Program-made: the position numbers and the translations under genes
Shown: positions 6,504-14,496 of the stretch, piece after piece
How positions within the stretch are numbered: position 1 is the stretch's first letter
How the letters are laid out: each line of letters starts with the position of its first letter
The notes under the pieces: model-generated
What the model was told of the DNA's origin: nothing
The model's input: the letters and a program-made list of their open reading frames with translations, nothing else
Databases searched by the model: none
Assembly: GCF_900100435.1 (NCBI RefSeq)
Contig: NZ_FNEX01000016.1
Span: 1 to 64,000, forward strand
Direction: 5' to 3'
DNA length: 64,000 nucleotides
Source of the DNA: Pedobacter sp. ok626
Lineage (GTDB): Bacteria > Bacteroidota > Bacteroidia > Sphingobacteriales > Sphingobacteriaceae

Positions 6504-9269
6504 TTATTGTTTTGTAGAAATAGGGCTGAACTTTGTTAAATTGATTCCTTCTACGGCTATTTTGTATTCTTCGATACTCGGAATACGGCCTAAGATTGCA
6601 GAAAGAACAACTACTGGCGTAGAGGCCAATAAGGACTCTCCTTTTTTATTGTCTCTATCTTCTACCACACGACCTTGGAACAAGCGTGTAGAAGTAGCCA
6701 TTACCGTATCACCTTTAGCTGCCTTTTCTTGGTTACCCATGCATAAGTTACAACCCGGGCGCTCCAGATACATGATATTCTCATATTCGGTTCTTGCCGA
6801 GCCTTTAGGTAATGCATCACTGAATTCAAATCCAGAATACTTTTGTAGGTATTCCCAATCGCCTTCTGCTTTTAATTCATCGATGATGTTGTAAGTTGGA
6901 GCAGCCACAACCAACGGTGCTTTAAATGACACTGTGCCGGTTTTTTGCTCTACATTTCTCAACATTTGAGAAACGATTTTCAAGTCGTCTTTATGCACCA
7001 TACAAGAACCTACGAAACCAAGGTCTACTTTTTTATCGCCACCATAGAAAGTTAAATCCCTTATGGTATCGTGGGTATAGCGTTTAGAAACGTCTACATT
7101 ATTTACATCCGGATCGGCAATCATTGGTTCTTCAATCAAATCCAAATCAATAATTACTTCCGCATAGTATTTTGCATTATCGTCTGGCATTAAAGCTGGC
7201 TTAATACCAGTTTTAATTTCTTCGATACGTTTGTTTGCTTTATTAATCAATCCTTGAAGCACTTGGTTATGGTTGTCCATCCCCTTGTCTATCATGATTT
7301 GAATGCGGTTTTTAGCAATCTCTAAAGATTGAATTAGGGTGTCATCCAGAGAAATACAGATAGAAGCCTTTGCTTTCATTTCTGCTGTCCAATCAGTAAA
7401 TGTAAAGGCCTGATCTGCTAATAATGTACCAATGTGTACCTCGATGATACGACCCTGAAATACGTTTTCGCCATCAAATTGTTGCAACATTTGCAATTGT
7501 GTAGCATGAACAACGTCACGGAAATCCATGTGTTGCTTCATTTCGCCTTTGAAAGTAACTTTTACCGATTCGGGAATTGGCATCGAAGCCTCACCAGTTG
7601 CCAATGCTAACGCCACTGTACCAGAATCGGCACCGAAAGCTACACCTTTAGACATGCGAGTGTGTGAGTCGCCACCTATAATGATTGCCCATTCGTCAAT
7701 TGTGATGTCATTCAATACTTTGTGAATAACGTCTGTCATTGAATGATATTCGCCTTTAGGATCACGAGCAGTAATTACACCAAAGTCATTCATAAATTTC
7801 ATCAATTTAGGAATGTTTGCCTGTGCTTTTTTATCCCAAACAGACGCAGTGTGGCAACCTGATTGATAAGCACCATCAACAATTGGAGAAATAACTGTAG
7901 CAGCCATCGCCTCTAATTCTTGAGCAGTCATTAAGCCTGTTGTATCTTGAGAGCCAACAATGTTTACTTCTACACGAACATCAGAACCAGCATGTAAAAC
8001 TTTACCAGGAGCTAGGCCTACAGCGTTTCTGTTGAATATTTTTTCTGCAGCCGTTAAGCCCTGACCTTCGATAGATACTTCTTTCGCTGGAGCAAATACT
8101 GTTGGCGCTTCGATGCCTAAAGTTTTAGCTGCAAAAGTTTGAATTTTTTTACCAAATACGATAGCATAAGAACCGCCAGCTTTGATAAATTCCATTTTTT
8201 GAGGAGTCAATGCTTTTGAAATATTAATCAGCTCTTGATCTCCATTATATAATTTCTGAGTCTTAGTATTGATCGTAAGAACAGTTCCAGTTTCGATAGA
8301 ATAAACTTCCTCTAAAATTGGCTCATCTTTTTCATTACGAACGACATTCCCATCCTCGTCTGTTTTCTTTACCCAGTTTTTAAGGTCGATACCGATACCA
8401 CCAGTTACATCAACAGTTGTTAAGAAAATTGGAGAAATACCATTGGTACCCCCCACAATTGGAGCAATGTTTACAAATGGAATATAAGGGCTAGATTTTT
8501 TTCCTGTCCAAAGTGCGACATTGTTCACACCCGACATACGTGAAGAACCCACACCCATGGTGCCTTTTTCAGCCACCAACATCACACTTTTATCTGGGTG
8601 TTGTGCTTGCAATGCCTGGATTTCCTCTTGAGCCTCTGGAGTGATCATGCACTTGCCATGCAATTCACGATCCGAACGCGAGTGAGCCTGATTACCCGGA
8701 GACAATAAATCTGTAGAAATATCTCCAATACCGGCGATAAAAGTTACCACTTTGATTTCTTCTGGTACTTCAGGAAGGTTGGTGAAAAATTCAGCATTTG
8801 CGTAACTCTCCAATATTTCTTTAGCGATCTCATTGCCATTATTGTAAGCTTCTTTCAATCGATCTGTATCTGCATCGTATAAGTAAACTTGCGTCTTAAG
8901 AACATCTGCCGCTTTCTTAGCTTTATCGCCATTGTCAGCCAATGCGATGTCTAATAAAACTTTAATAGATGGTCCGCCTTTCATGTGAGACAACAATTCG
9001 AAAGCAAAATCAGGCGTAATTTCTCTAACAACGGCTTCGCCTAAAATAATATCTTTTAAAAATTGTGCTTTTACAGCGGCCGCTGCGGTAGTGCCAGGTA
9101 GGGTATTGTATATGAAAAAATTAACAGATTCTTCTCTGCTAAGATTGTTTACACTTTTGATTTGAGTGATGATTTCACTCAATAATTCAGCTCCATCAAT
9201 AGGTTTAGGGTGAAGACCTTGAGCTTTTCTGTCTTCAATCTCCTGGATATAATCGTTATAAATACTCAT
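6504..9269 (-). CDS. acnB: Bifunctional aconitate hydratase 2 / 2-methylisocitrate dehydratase
   Basis: The 921-residue protein shows the AcnB order: an N-terminal HEAT-like helical domain (about residues 1-160), a swivel domain next (GEKG/GSSR-type string with AEKGTMGVGSSRMSG), then the catalytic core. Iron-sulfur cysteines are C756 (GSCMVHKDD), C840 and C843 (RPGCNLCMGN). GGDSHTRMSKGVAFGADSG is the substrate loop. The enzyme isomerises citrate in the TCA cycle and, in other bacteria, dehydrates 2-methylisocitrate in propionate breakdown; no prp genes are seen here. E. coli AcnB is 865 residues; the extra length includes a charged insert near residues 310-350 (KTDEDGNVVRNEKDEP). A 10-bp dyad lies upstream at 9366-9398. 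Confidence 0.97.
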   Translation of the reverse strand: MSIYNDYIQEIEDRKAQGLHPKPIDGAELLSEIITQIKSVNNLSREESVNFFIYNTLPGTTAAAAVKAQFLKDIILGEAVVREITPDFAFELLSHMKGGPSIKVLLDIALADNGDKAKKAADVLKTQVYLYDADTDRLKEAYNNGNEIAKEILESYANAEFFTNLPEVPEEIKVVTFIAGIGDISTDLLSPGNQAHSRSDRELHGKCMITPEAQEEIQALQAQHPDKSVMLVAEKGTMGVGSSRMSGVNNVALWTGKKSSPYIPFVNIAPIVGGTNGISPIFLTTVDVTGGIGIDLKNWVKKTDEDGNVVRNEKDEPILEEVYSIETGTVLTINTKTQKLYNGDQELINISKALTPQKMEFIKAGGSYAIVFGKKIQTFAAKTLGIEAPTVFAPAKEVSIEGQGLTAAEKIFNRNAVGLAPGKVLHAGSDVRVEVNIVGSQDTTGLMTAQELEAMAATVISPIVDGAYQSGCHTASVWDKKAQANIPKLMKFMNDFGVITARDPKGEYHSMTDVIHKVLNDITIDEWAIIIGGDSHTRMSKGVAFGADSGTVALALATGEASMPIPESVKVTFKGEMKQHMDFRDVVHATQLQMLQQFDGENVFQGRIIEVHIGTLLADQAFTFTDWTAEMKAKASICISLDDTLIQSLEIAKNRIQIMIDKGMDNHNQVLQGLINKANKRIEEIKTGIKPALMPDDNAKYYAEVIIDLDLIEEPMIADPDVNNVDVSKRYTHDTIRDLTFYGGDKKVDLGFVGSCMVHKDDLKIVSQMLRNVEQKTGTVSFKAPLVVAAPTYNIIDELKAEGDWEYLQKYSGFEFSDALPKGSARTEYENIMYLERPGCNLCMGNQEKAAKGDTVMATSTRLFQGRVVEDRDNKKGESLLASTPVVVLSAILGRIPSIEEYKIAVEGINLTKFSPISTKQ

Positions 9270-9365
9270 CTTGGTTTGTTTATTTTTGTGCGAAAACTTT
9301 GCGGATCAAAATATCCACCAGATCTTCACAAACAGAATACTGTTTTTGGCGTATTAACTCGTGAT

Positions 9366-9398
9366 TTTTGGACAAAAAAACGAATTTCTTGTCCAAAA
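9366..9398. promoter_or_regulatory. 10-bp inverted repeat upstream of acnB
   Basis: TTTTGGACAA (9366-9375) and TTGTCCAAAA (9389-9398) are perfect inverted copies with a 13-base spacer, about 100-130 bp upstream of acnB. The half-site TTGGACAA resembles TTAAACAA of the dyad upstream of the other aconitase, which hints at shared control. Confidence 0.4.
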
Positions 9399-9498
9399 CA
9401 AAAATAGCAAAAAACAACCTTTAAGTGCAATTTAGGCAGGTGATTAAGTAATTTGGAATCGTTCTAAATTACGATTGTTGGGTGTGAATCGCTCAGTG

Positions 9499-10116
9499 CT
9501 ATAATGTTAAAAAACTGAAACCTTTATCAGTAAAATATTGTAGAAATCGTGGTAGTGCATATTCCAATCTATCAAATGCTTTTAAACTATCGTGAAAAAC
9601 AACAATTGAGCCGCTGGTGGTGTGTTTAATTGCATTCCGATAGCATTCCTCAGGAGAAAGATTGAGGTCGAAATCGCCGGTGATGACATCCCACATGACA
9701 ATTTGCATTTCAGGATAAGCGGATTTGATTTCTGAAATCTGTGATTTTTTTATCCTGCCATAAGGTGGCCGGAATAAATGAGTTTGAGTCAATTTTTGAC
9801 AAGCTTTAAAATTATTAAGATAAGTCTTATCCTCAGTTTTCCAGCCTTTAAGGTGATTGAAAGTGTGGTTTCCAATCTGGTGACCGTCTTTTTTAATCTG
9901 TTCAAAAACATCAGGATGTTTAACGATATTGTCTCCGATACAGAAGAACGTAGCTTTTGCATCGAAGCTTTTTAAAGTTTTTAAAACAAAGGTTGTAACA
10001 TCAGGGATGGGTCCATCGTCAAAGGTTAAATAAATAACTTTTTCACTGCGGGACTTATTCCATGTTAAAGATGGGTAATACCATTTTAGCAAAAGTGGGG
10101 ATTTGACCAGGTACAT
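9499..10116 (-). CDS. Polysaccharide deacetylase (NodB homology domain)
   Basis: From ATG at 10114-10116 the product is 205 residues. A longer frame to 10173 would add a His/Asn-rich leader and overlap the divergent tolC-like gene, so the shorter start is preferred. The NodB motifs are in order: TFDDGP at 31-36 with the metal/base aspartates, HQIGNHTFNH (metal histidines), RPPYGR, WDV and a final VVFHDS. These are the five motifs of carbohydrate esterase family 4, which removes N-acetyl groups from chitin, peptidoglycan or other polymers. No signal peptide is evident, although the first residues are hydrophobic (YLVKSPLLLKWYY). The substrate cannot be told from sequence. Confidence 0.88.
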   Translation of the reverse strand: MYLVKSPLLLKWYYPSLTWNKSRSEKVIYLTFDDGPIPDVTTFVLKTLKSFDAKATFFCIGDNIVKHPDVFEQIKKDGHQIGNHTFNHLKGWKTEDKTYLNNFKACQKLTQTHLFRPPYGRIKKSQISEIKSAYPEMQIVMWDVITGDFDLNLSPEECYRNAIKHTTSGSIVVFHDSLKAFDRLEYALPRFLQYFTDKGFSFLTL

Positions 10117-10159
10117 GTCCAAATGTAAGTTGTTTATATTAATATTGTGAAAAAAATCT

Positions 10160-11548
10160 ATGAAGACAATCATCTCCTATAATGCCTTATCTAAGCTCTT
10201 GCTGGCTTTATCCTTTGTTTTTCTTAGCGCTTTTCTGCAGCATGCAGTTGCTCAGGAAGTGATTACTGTGCAGCGAGCTATAGAAATAACACTAAAGAAT
10301 AACCTCCAGGTTAAGCAGAGCCAATTGAACGAAAGTTTATCAGAGGAGAACTTGATTCAGTCAAAAAATGCGTTACTTCCAACGTTAAGTGCTAATTCAG
10401 GATATAATATGAATTTTGGACGTAGTCTTAATCAAACAACAAATGAGTTGCTTAGTCAGCAATATTCTAGTGTGACAGCTGGTGCATCTGCAGGACTTGG
10501 TCTATTTCAGGGTTATCAAAAAGTAAACCAGATTAAGCAAAATAAGCTATTGTTGGATGCTGATAAAACGAATACGGAAAAGGTTAAGAATGACCTTATT
10601 TTACAGGTAATTACTTCTTATTTACAGATCTTATATAATAAAGACTTTCTTGTGGCGGCCAAACAGCAGTTGGCAGTTTCTCAGCAACAATTGGCGCGCG
10701 AGCAACAATTGTTAGATGCGGGGAATAAAACTCTTGCAGACTTATCTCAGGCGAAATCTCAAGTAGCAACTTCTGAGTTAAATGTAACCAATGCGGATAA
10801 TGCTTTGACTATATCTTATTTAACGTTGGCCCAACTAATGGATGTGCCTCCTACAACTTCTTACCGTGTTGAATCACCTATACTTGCTAATTATGATAAG
10901 CCAGTTGTAGTTTATAAAGCTGATGAAATTTATCAGGGCGCGTTAAGTAGTTATCCGGATATTAAACTGGCCGCATTGCGGACCGAAGCTGCTAAAAAAG
11001 GAATTGACATTGCAAAGGGTAGCTATTATCCTAGTTTATCTTTTTCTGCGGGTATGAATACCAGTTATTCGAGTGGTAGAGAAAGAGGGCTTCTTGTTAA
11101 TGGGATTCCTACCACTGAACCTTACAAATTTGGAGATCAGTTTAAAGATAACTTTGGTCAAGGCTTAGGCCTAACCTTACAGATTCCAATTTTCAATGGT
11201 TTCAGTGCAAGATCTAATGTTAGAAAGGCAAAAATTAATTACCTGCAAAATCAAACTCAGGAACAGTTGGCAAAAAATAACCTGAACAAGGTGATTTATC
11301 AGGCCGTTGCTGATCTAAGGGCTGCTGAAGGTCGTTATGCTTCCACTACAAAGGCTTTCCAAGCACAGAAAGATGCCTTTGGGGTGATTGAGCAACGATA
11401 TGCTGTTGGTTTAGTCAACTCCTTAGATTTTAACACCTCACAAACAAATTTAAATAAAGCAGAAATAGATATGATCCAGGCAAGATATGACATCATATTT
11501 AGAGCTAAGGTGATTGATTACTACCTTGGACAGCCGATCACATTTTAA
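10160..11548 (+). CDS. TolC-family outer membrane efflux protein
   Basis: The 462-residue protein begins with a signal peptide (LLALSFVFLSAFLQHAVAQ), followed by the two homologous halves of an outer membrane efflux protein: long helices rich in Gln, Ala and Leu (LIQSKNALLPTLSANSGYN; then IAKGSYYPSLSFSAGM). The FGRSLNQTTNEL and LTLQIPIFNGFSARSNVRKA lines are typical of Bacteroidota TolC homologues. It forms the outer membrane channel of a tripartite exporter. The periplasmic adaptor gene follows 29 bp later on the same strand, so the two form an operon. No inner-membrane transporter is next to them. Confidence 0.92.
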   Translation: MKTIISYNALSKLLLALSFVFLSAFLQHAVAQEVITVQRAIEITLKNNLQVKQSQLNESLSEENLIQSKNALLPTLSANSGYNMNFGRSLNQTTNELLSQQYSSVTAGASAGLGLFQGYQKVNQIKQNKLLLDADKTNTEKVKNDLILQVITSYLQILYNKDFLVAAKQQLAVSQQQLAREQQLLDAGNKTLADLSQAKSQVATSELNVTNADNALTISYLTLAQLMDVPPTTSYRVESPILANYDKPVVVYKADEIYQGALSSYPDIKLAALRTEAAKKGIDIAKGSYYPSLSFSAGMNTSYSSGRERGLLVNGIPTTEPYKFGDQFKDNFGQGLGLTLQIPIFNGFSARSNVRKAKINYLQNQTQEQLAKNNLNKVIYQAVADLRAAEGRYASTTKAFQAQKDAFGVIEQRYAVGLVNSLDFNTSQTNLNKAEIDMIQARYDIIFRAKVIDYYLGQPITF

Positions 11549-11577
11549 TTACTCTTGAATCAAATAAATAAAAGCAG

Positions 11578-12936
11578 ATGAAACTAAAAACCATATTAAT
11601 TATAGTAGGAATTATCATTGTCCTGATTGCTGGTGGTGTATATTCCGGAGTTATTGGCGGTGATAAGAGAGAGAAAGTAACCGCTGAAAAGGCTGCGGAA
11701 AGAAAAGTTATTGAAACGGTTACTGCCAGTGGAAAAATACAACCTGAAACAGAAGTCAAACTAAGTTCCGAAGTGTCGGGAGAGGTAACAGAACTGTTGG
11801 TTAAAGAAGGTGATATTGTGAAGAAAGGGCAACTGTTGGTTAAGGTGCGTCCTGATGTGCTTAAGTCAGGTTACGACCGTGCTGTTGCTTCATATAGCTC
11901 TCAAAAGGCCAGTGTGGCTGGTGCTGCTCAAATGCTTAAACAGGCTGAGGCTAATTTTGCAAATGGAGAAGTAACTTATAAACGTAATGTGGAGCTGTTT
12001 AATAAAAAGGTAATCTCAGCTTCAGAATTTGATGCTGCAAAAGCTGCGTATCTAACTGCAAAGACAAATTTGGGAAGAGCAAAAGAGGATCTTAACGCCT
12101 CAAAATTTAGTTTAGAACAAACTGGAGCGAATGTTCAGGAGGCAAGTGCGAACCTGGCAAAAGCAACCATATTTGCGCCTGTGGACGGAGTAATCTCTAA
12201 ACTCTCGGTAGAGTTGGGCGATCGTATTCTGGGTACTATTCAAAATGCAGGTACGGAGATTATGCGGATTTCAAACCTTACTTCAATGGAAGTAAACGTA
12301 GATGTGAACGAAAATGATATCAATAGAGTTAAAGTTGGCGACCAGGCCACTATTGAAGTAGATGCCTTTGCGGATAAAAAATTTAAAGGTACTGTAACTG
12401 AAATTGCAAGTTCTTCTAAAGATGTAGGTACAGCAACTAGCTCGGTAGATCAGGTGACCAACTTTATTGTGAAAGTTCGTATCCTTCCAGAATCTTATAG
12501 CAGTGTTACTGGTGGAGCAAAAGATCTTCCTTCGCCATTCAGACCGGGCTTGTCTGCTACTGTGGATATAGAAAGTGAAACTGTAAATGGTCTGTCTGTT
12601 CCTATTCAATCTGTTTTTACAATCGATAAAAAGAAAGATGATAAGGAGAAGAAAACAGAAGACAACCAGGATAATGCTGAGAAACAAAAGACAAAATTGA
12701 CGGATAAGAAAGTTAAACAATACGTTTACTTATACAATGCTGATGAAACCGTTAAGCAAGTAGAAGTGACTACAGGTATCCAAAATGACCAGTTTATCAT
12801 CATCAAATCTGGACTTAAAGCAGGTCAGGAAGTAATAACAGGTCCTTATTCTGCCATACAAAACAAATTAAAGGACGGAATGAAAGTAAAGAAAGTGACT
12901 AAGGATCAATTGTTTGCTGAGCCAGGTAAGAAGTAA
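11578..12936 (+). CDS. Periplasmic adaptor of a tripartite exporter (MacA/HlyD type)
   Basis: The 452-residue protein has an N-terminal membrane anchor (TILIIVGIIIVLIAGGVYSG), then a biotinyl-lipoyl half (GEVTELLVKEGDIVKKGQLL), a coiled-coil hairpin of about 100 residues, the second lipoyl half (ATIFAPVDGVISKLSVELGD), and beta-barrel and membrane-proximal domains. A lysine- and glutamate-rich insert (about residues 350-378) interrupts the barrel. MacA-like adaptors link an ABC (MacB) or RND pump to TolC. The neighbouring upstream gene is the TolC homologue; downstream, after a terminator, comes gpsA. The pump partner must be encoded elsewhere. Confidence 0.92.
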   Translation: MKLKTILIIVGIIIVLIAGGVYSGVIGGDKREKVTAEKAAERKVIETVTASGKIQPETEVKLSSEVSGEVTELLVKEGDIVKKGQLLVKVRPDVLKSGYDRAVASYSSQKASVAGAAQMLKQAEANFANGEVTYKRNVELFNKKVISASEFDAAKAAYLTAKTNLGRAKEDLNASKFSLEQTGANVQEASANLAKATIFAPVDGVISKLSVELGDRILGTIQNAGTEIMRISNLTSMEVNVDVNENDINRVKVGDQATIEVDAFADKKFKGTVTEIASSSKDVGTATSSVDQVTNFIVKVRILPESYSSVTGGAKDLPSPFRPGLSATVDIESETVNGLSVPIQSVFTIDKKKDDKEKKTEDNQDNAEKQKTKLTDKKVKQYVYLYNADETVKQVEVTTGIQNDQFIIIKSGLKAGQEVITGPYSAIQNKLKDGMKVKKVTKDQLFAEPGKK

Positions 12937-12968
12937 ACTTTATCAATACTTTTTAAATGAGTAAATTG

Positions 12969-13000
12969 TCCCGGTTTAAAACATTAGACCGGGATTTTTT
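12969..13000 (+). terminator. Terminator after the adaptor gene
   Basis: TCCCGGTTT pairs with AGACCGGGA (one wobble) around an 8-base loop, followed by six Ts. It closes the tolC-adaptor operon 32 bp after the stop codon and lies directly before gpsA. Confidence 0.85.
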
Positions 13001-13011
13001 ATTTATAATGT

Positions 13012-14010
13012 ATGATACCTAAAGTCGCAATGATTGGTGGGGGTAGTTGGGCTACTGCTATTATAAAAATGCTCTCAGATAACTTTTCTGCAAAAGAGAT
13101 TTATTGGTGGATGCGAAATGCAGACGCTATAACGCATATTCAGAAATATAAGCACAACCCGAATTATTTAAGTTCGGTAGAGGTAAGGATTCCTGAGGAT
13201 AATATCTCTGATGATATTGCTGCGATTATTAAAAAAGCGGATTTTATTATATTAAATGTGCCGGCAGCTTTTCTTAAAGAAACGCTGAGTACGATTACAC
13301 CTGAGCAACTGAAAGGGAAAAAGATCGTATCGGCCATTAAGGGGATCGTACCGGATGAAAATCAGATCATTGGTGAGTTTCTTCAACACAAATACAACAT
13401 TCCATTAGAAGACATCTTAGTGATCAGTGGACCATGCCATGCTGAAGAAGTAGCCTTGGAAAAATTATCTTATTTAACCATTGCCTCTGTAAATGTAGGT
13501 CTTGCCGGCTTTTTTGCTAATCTTTTAAATACACGCTACATTAAAACAAATGTTTCCGATGATATTTTCGGAACGGAATATGCGGCTGTGCTGAAAAATA
13601 TTTATGCAGTAGCAAGCGGCATTTGTCACGGTATAGGCTATGGAGATAATTTTCAAGCCGTATTGATTTCTAATGCCATTCGTGAAATCAAACGCTTTGT
13701 CGATGCGGTTCATCCCATTAATAGGGATATCATGGAATCTGCCTATCTGGGCGATTTGCTGGTTACGGCCTATTCACAATTTAGTCGCAATCGCACCTTT
13801 GGTAATATGATCGGAAAGGGGTATACTGTAAAATCTGCTCAGTTGGAAATGAATATGATTGCTGAAGGGTACTATGCAGTGAGCTGTATGCATCATATCA
13901 ATAAAAAATATAAGGTAGATATGCCTATAAGTAGGGCTGTATATGCTATTCTATACGAAAAACACTCTCCGCATATTGAAATGCGCTTGCTTACCGAACA
14001 GCTTAATTAA
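13012..14010 (+). CDS. gpsA: Glycerol-3-phosphate dehydrogenase [NAD(P)+]
   Basis: The 332-residue cytosolic enzyme reduces dihydroxyacetone phosphate to sn-glycerol-3-phosphate for phospholipid synthesis. The Rossmann motif is IGGGSWATAI at residues 8-17. The catalytic lysine is K195 in AAVLKNIYAVASG. The GPCHAEEV string replaces the common GPSFAxE, and GNNFQAV-type substrate residues appear as GYGDNFQAVLISNAIRE. The length is normal. A variant Cys-His in the GPxxAxE motif is usual in Bacteroidota, as far as I recall. The start is close to the preceding terminator. Confidence 0.93.
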   Translation: MIPKVAMIGGGSWATAIIKMLSDNFSAKEIYWWMRNADAITHIQKYKHNPNYLSSVEVRIPEDNISDDIAAIIKKADFIILNVPAAFLKETLSTITPEQLKGKKIVSAIKGIVPDENQIIGEFLQHKYNIPLEDILVISGPCHAEEVALEKLSYLTIASVNVGLAGFFANLLNTRYIKTNVSDDIFGTEYAAVLKNIYAVASGICHGIGYGDNFQAVLISNAIREIKRFVDAVHPINRDIMESAYLGDLLVTAYSQFSRNRTFGNMIGKGYTVKSAQLEMNMIAEGYYAVSCMHHINKKYKVDMPISRAVYAILYEKHSPHIEMRLLTEQLN

Positions 14011-14073
14011 CAGCAAAAACAAAAACACCATGTAGATTGTTGATGGTTTTATAGTCTAGAAAATCATACAGCG

Positions 14074-14421
14074 ATGAAAAGAAAGTATTTATTGGGGTTT
14101 TTAACCCTGGCAATGTGCACAACTCTTGTCTTTAGTGCTAATGCGCAGGATAAGAAGAAAGAAACAGGAGTAGGAAAGGCGCTTGATAAAACCGGGAAGG
14201 CAATTGGTAAAACTGCAACAACTGTTGGGAATAAAACTGCTGAAGTTGCTGTAAAGGGAACCTCTAAGGTTGCGGATAAGGTTTATAAAGGTAAAATGGC
14301 GCCTGATGGAACCGATGTGTATATAGATAGTAAAAACAGAAAGTATTACGTAAACAAAAAAGGGGGCAAGGTTTATTTGAAAGCGTCTCAGATTAGAAAT
14401 AGACCTGAACAGAAAATGTAA
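14074..14421 (+). CDS. Small exported Lys-rich protein
   Basis: The 115-residue product has a clear signal peptide (MKRKYLLGFLTLAMCTTLVFSANAQ, cleavage after ANAQ likely). The mature part is repetitive and basic: KTGKAIGKTATTVGNKTAEVAVKGTSKVADKV, an amphipathic helix-like run of Lys, Thr and Gly. A short C-terminal domain follows with the pattern KYYVNKKGGKVYL, which recalls the small basic PBCV-type adaptor motif found in many Bacteroidota envelope proteins. The function is unknown. It ends at a bidirectional terminator shared with the helicase gene. Confidence 0.8.
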   Translation: MKRKYLLGFLTLAMCTTLVFSANAQDKKKETGVGKALDKTGKAIGKTATTVGNKTAEVAVKGTSKVADKVYKGKMAPDGTDVYIDSKNRKYYVNKKGGKVYLKASQIRNRPEQKM

Positions 14422-14441
14422 CCCTACAACTACCTATAAAT

Positions 14442-14474
14442 AAAAATGCCTCCGGAATTTCCGAAGGCATTTTT
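14442..14474. terminator. Bidirectional terminator
   Basis: AAAAATGCCTCCGGA pairs with TCCGAAGGCATTTTT with one mismatch and a three-base loop. It lies between the convergent exported-protein and helicase genes. Confidence 0.88.
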
Positions 14475-14496
14475 ATTATATTAGGTTGGCTGCTAA

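Noticed and set aside
10117..10173. Longer start for the polysaccharide deacetylase
   Set aside because: It would overlap the divergent TolC gene and adds an unlikely Asn/His-rich leader.
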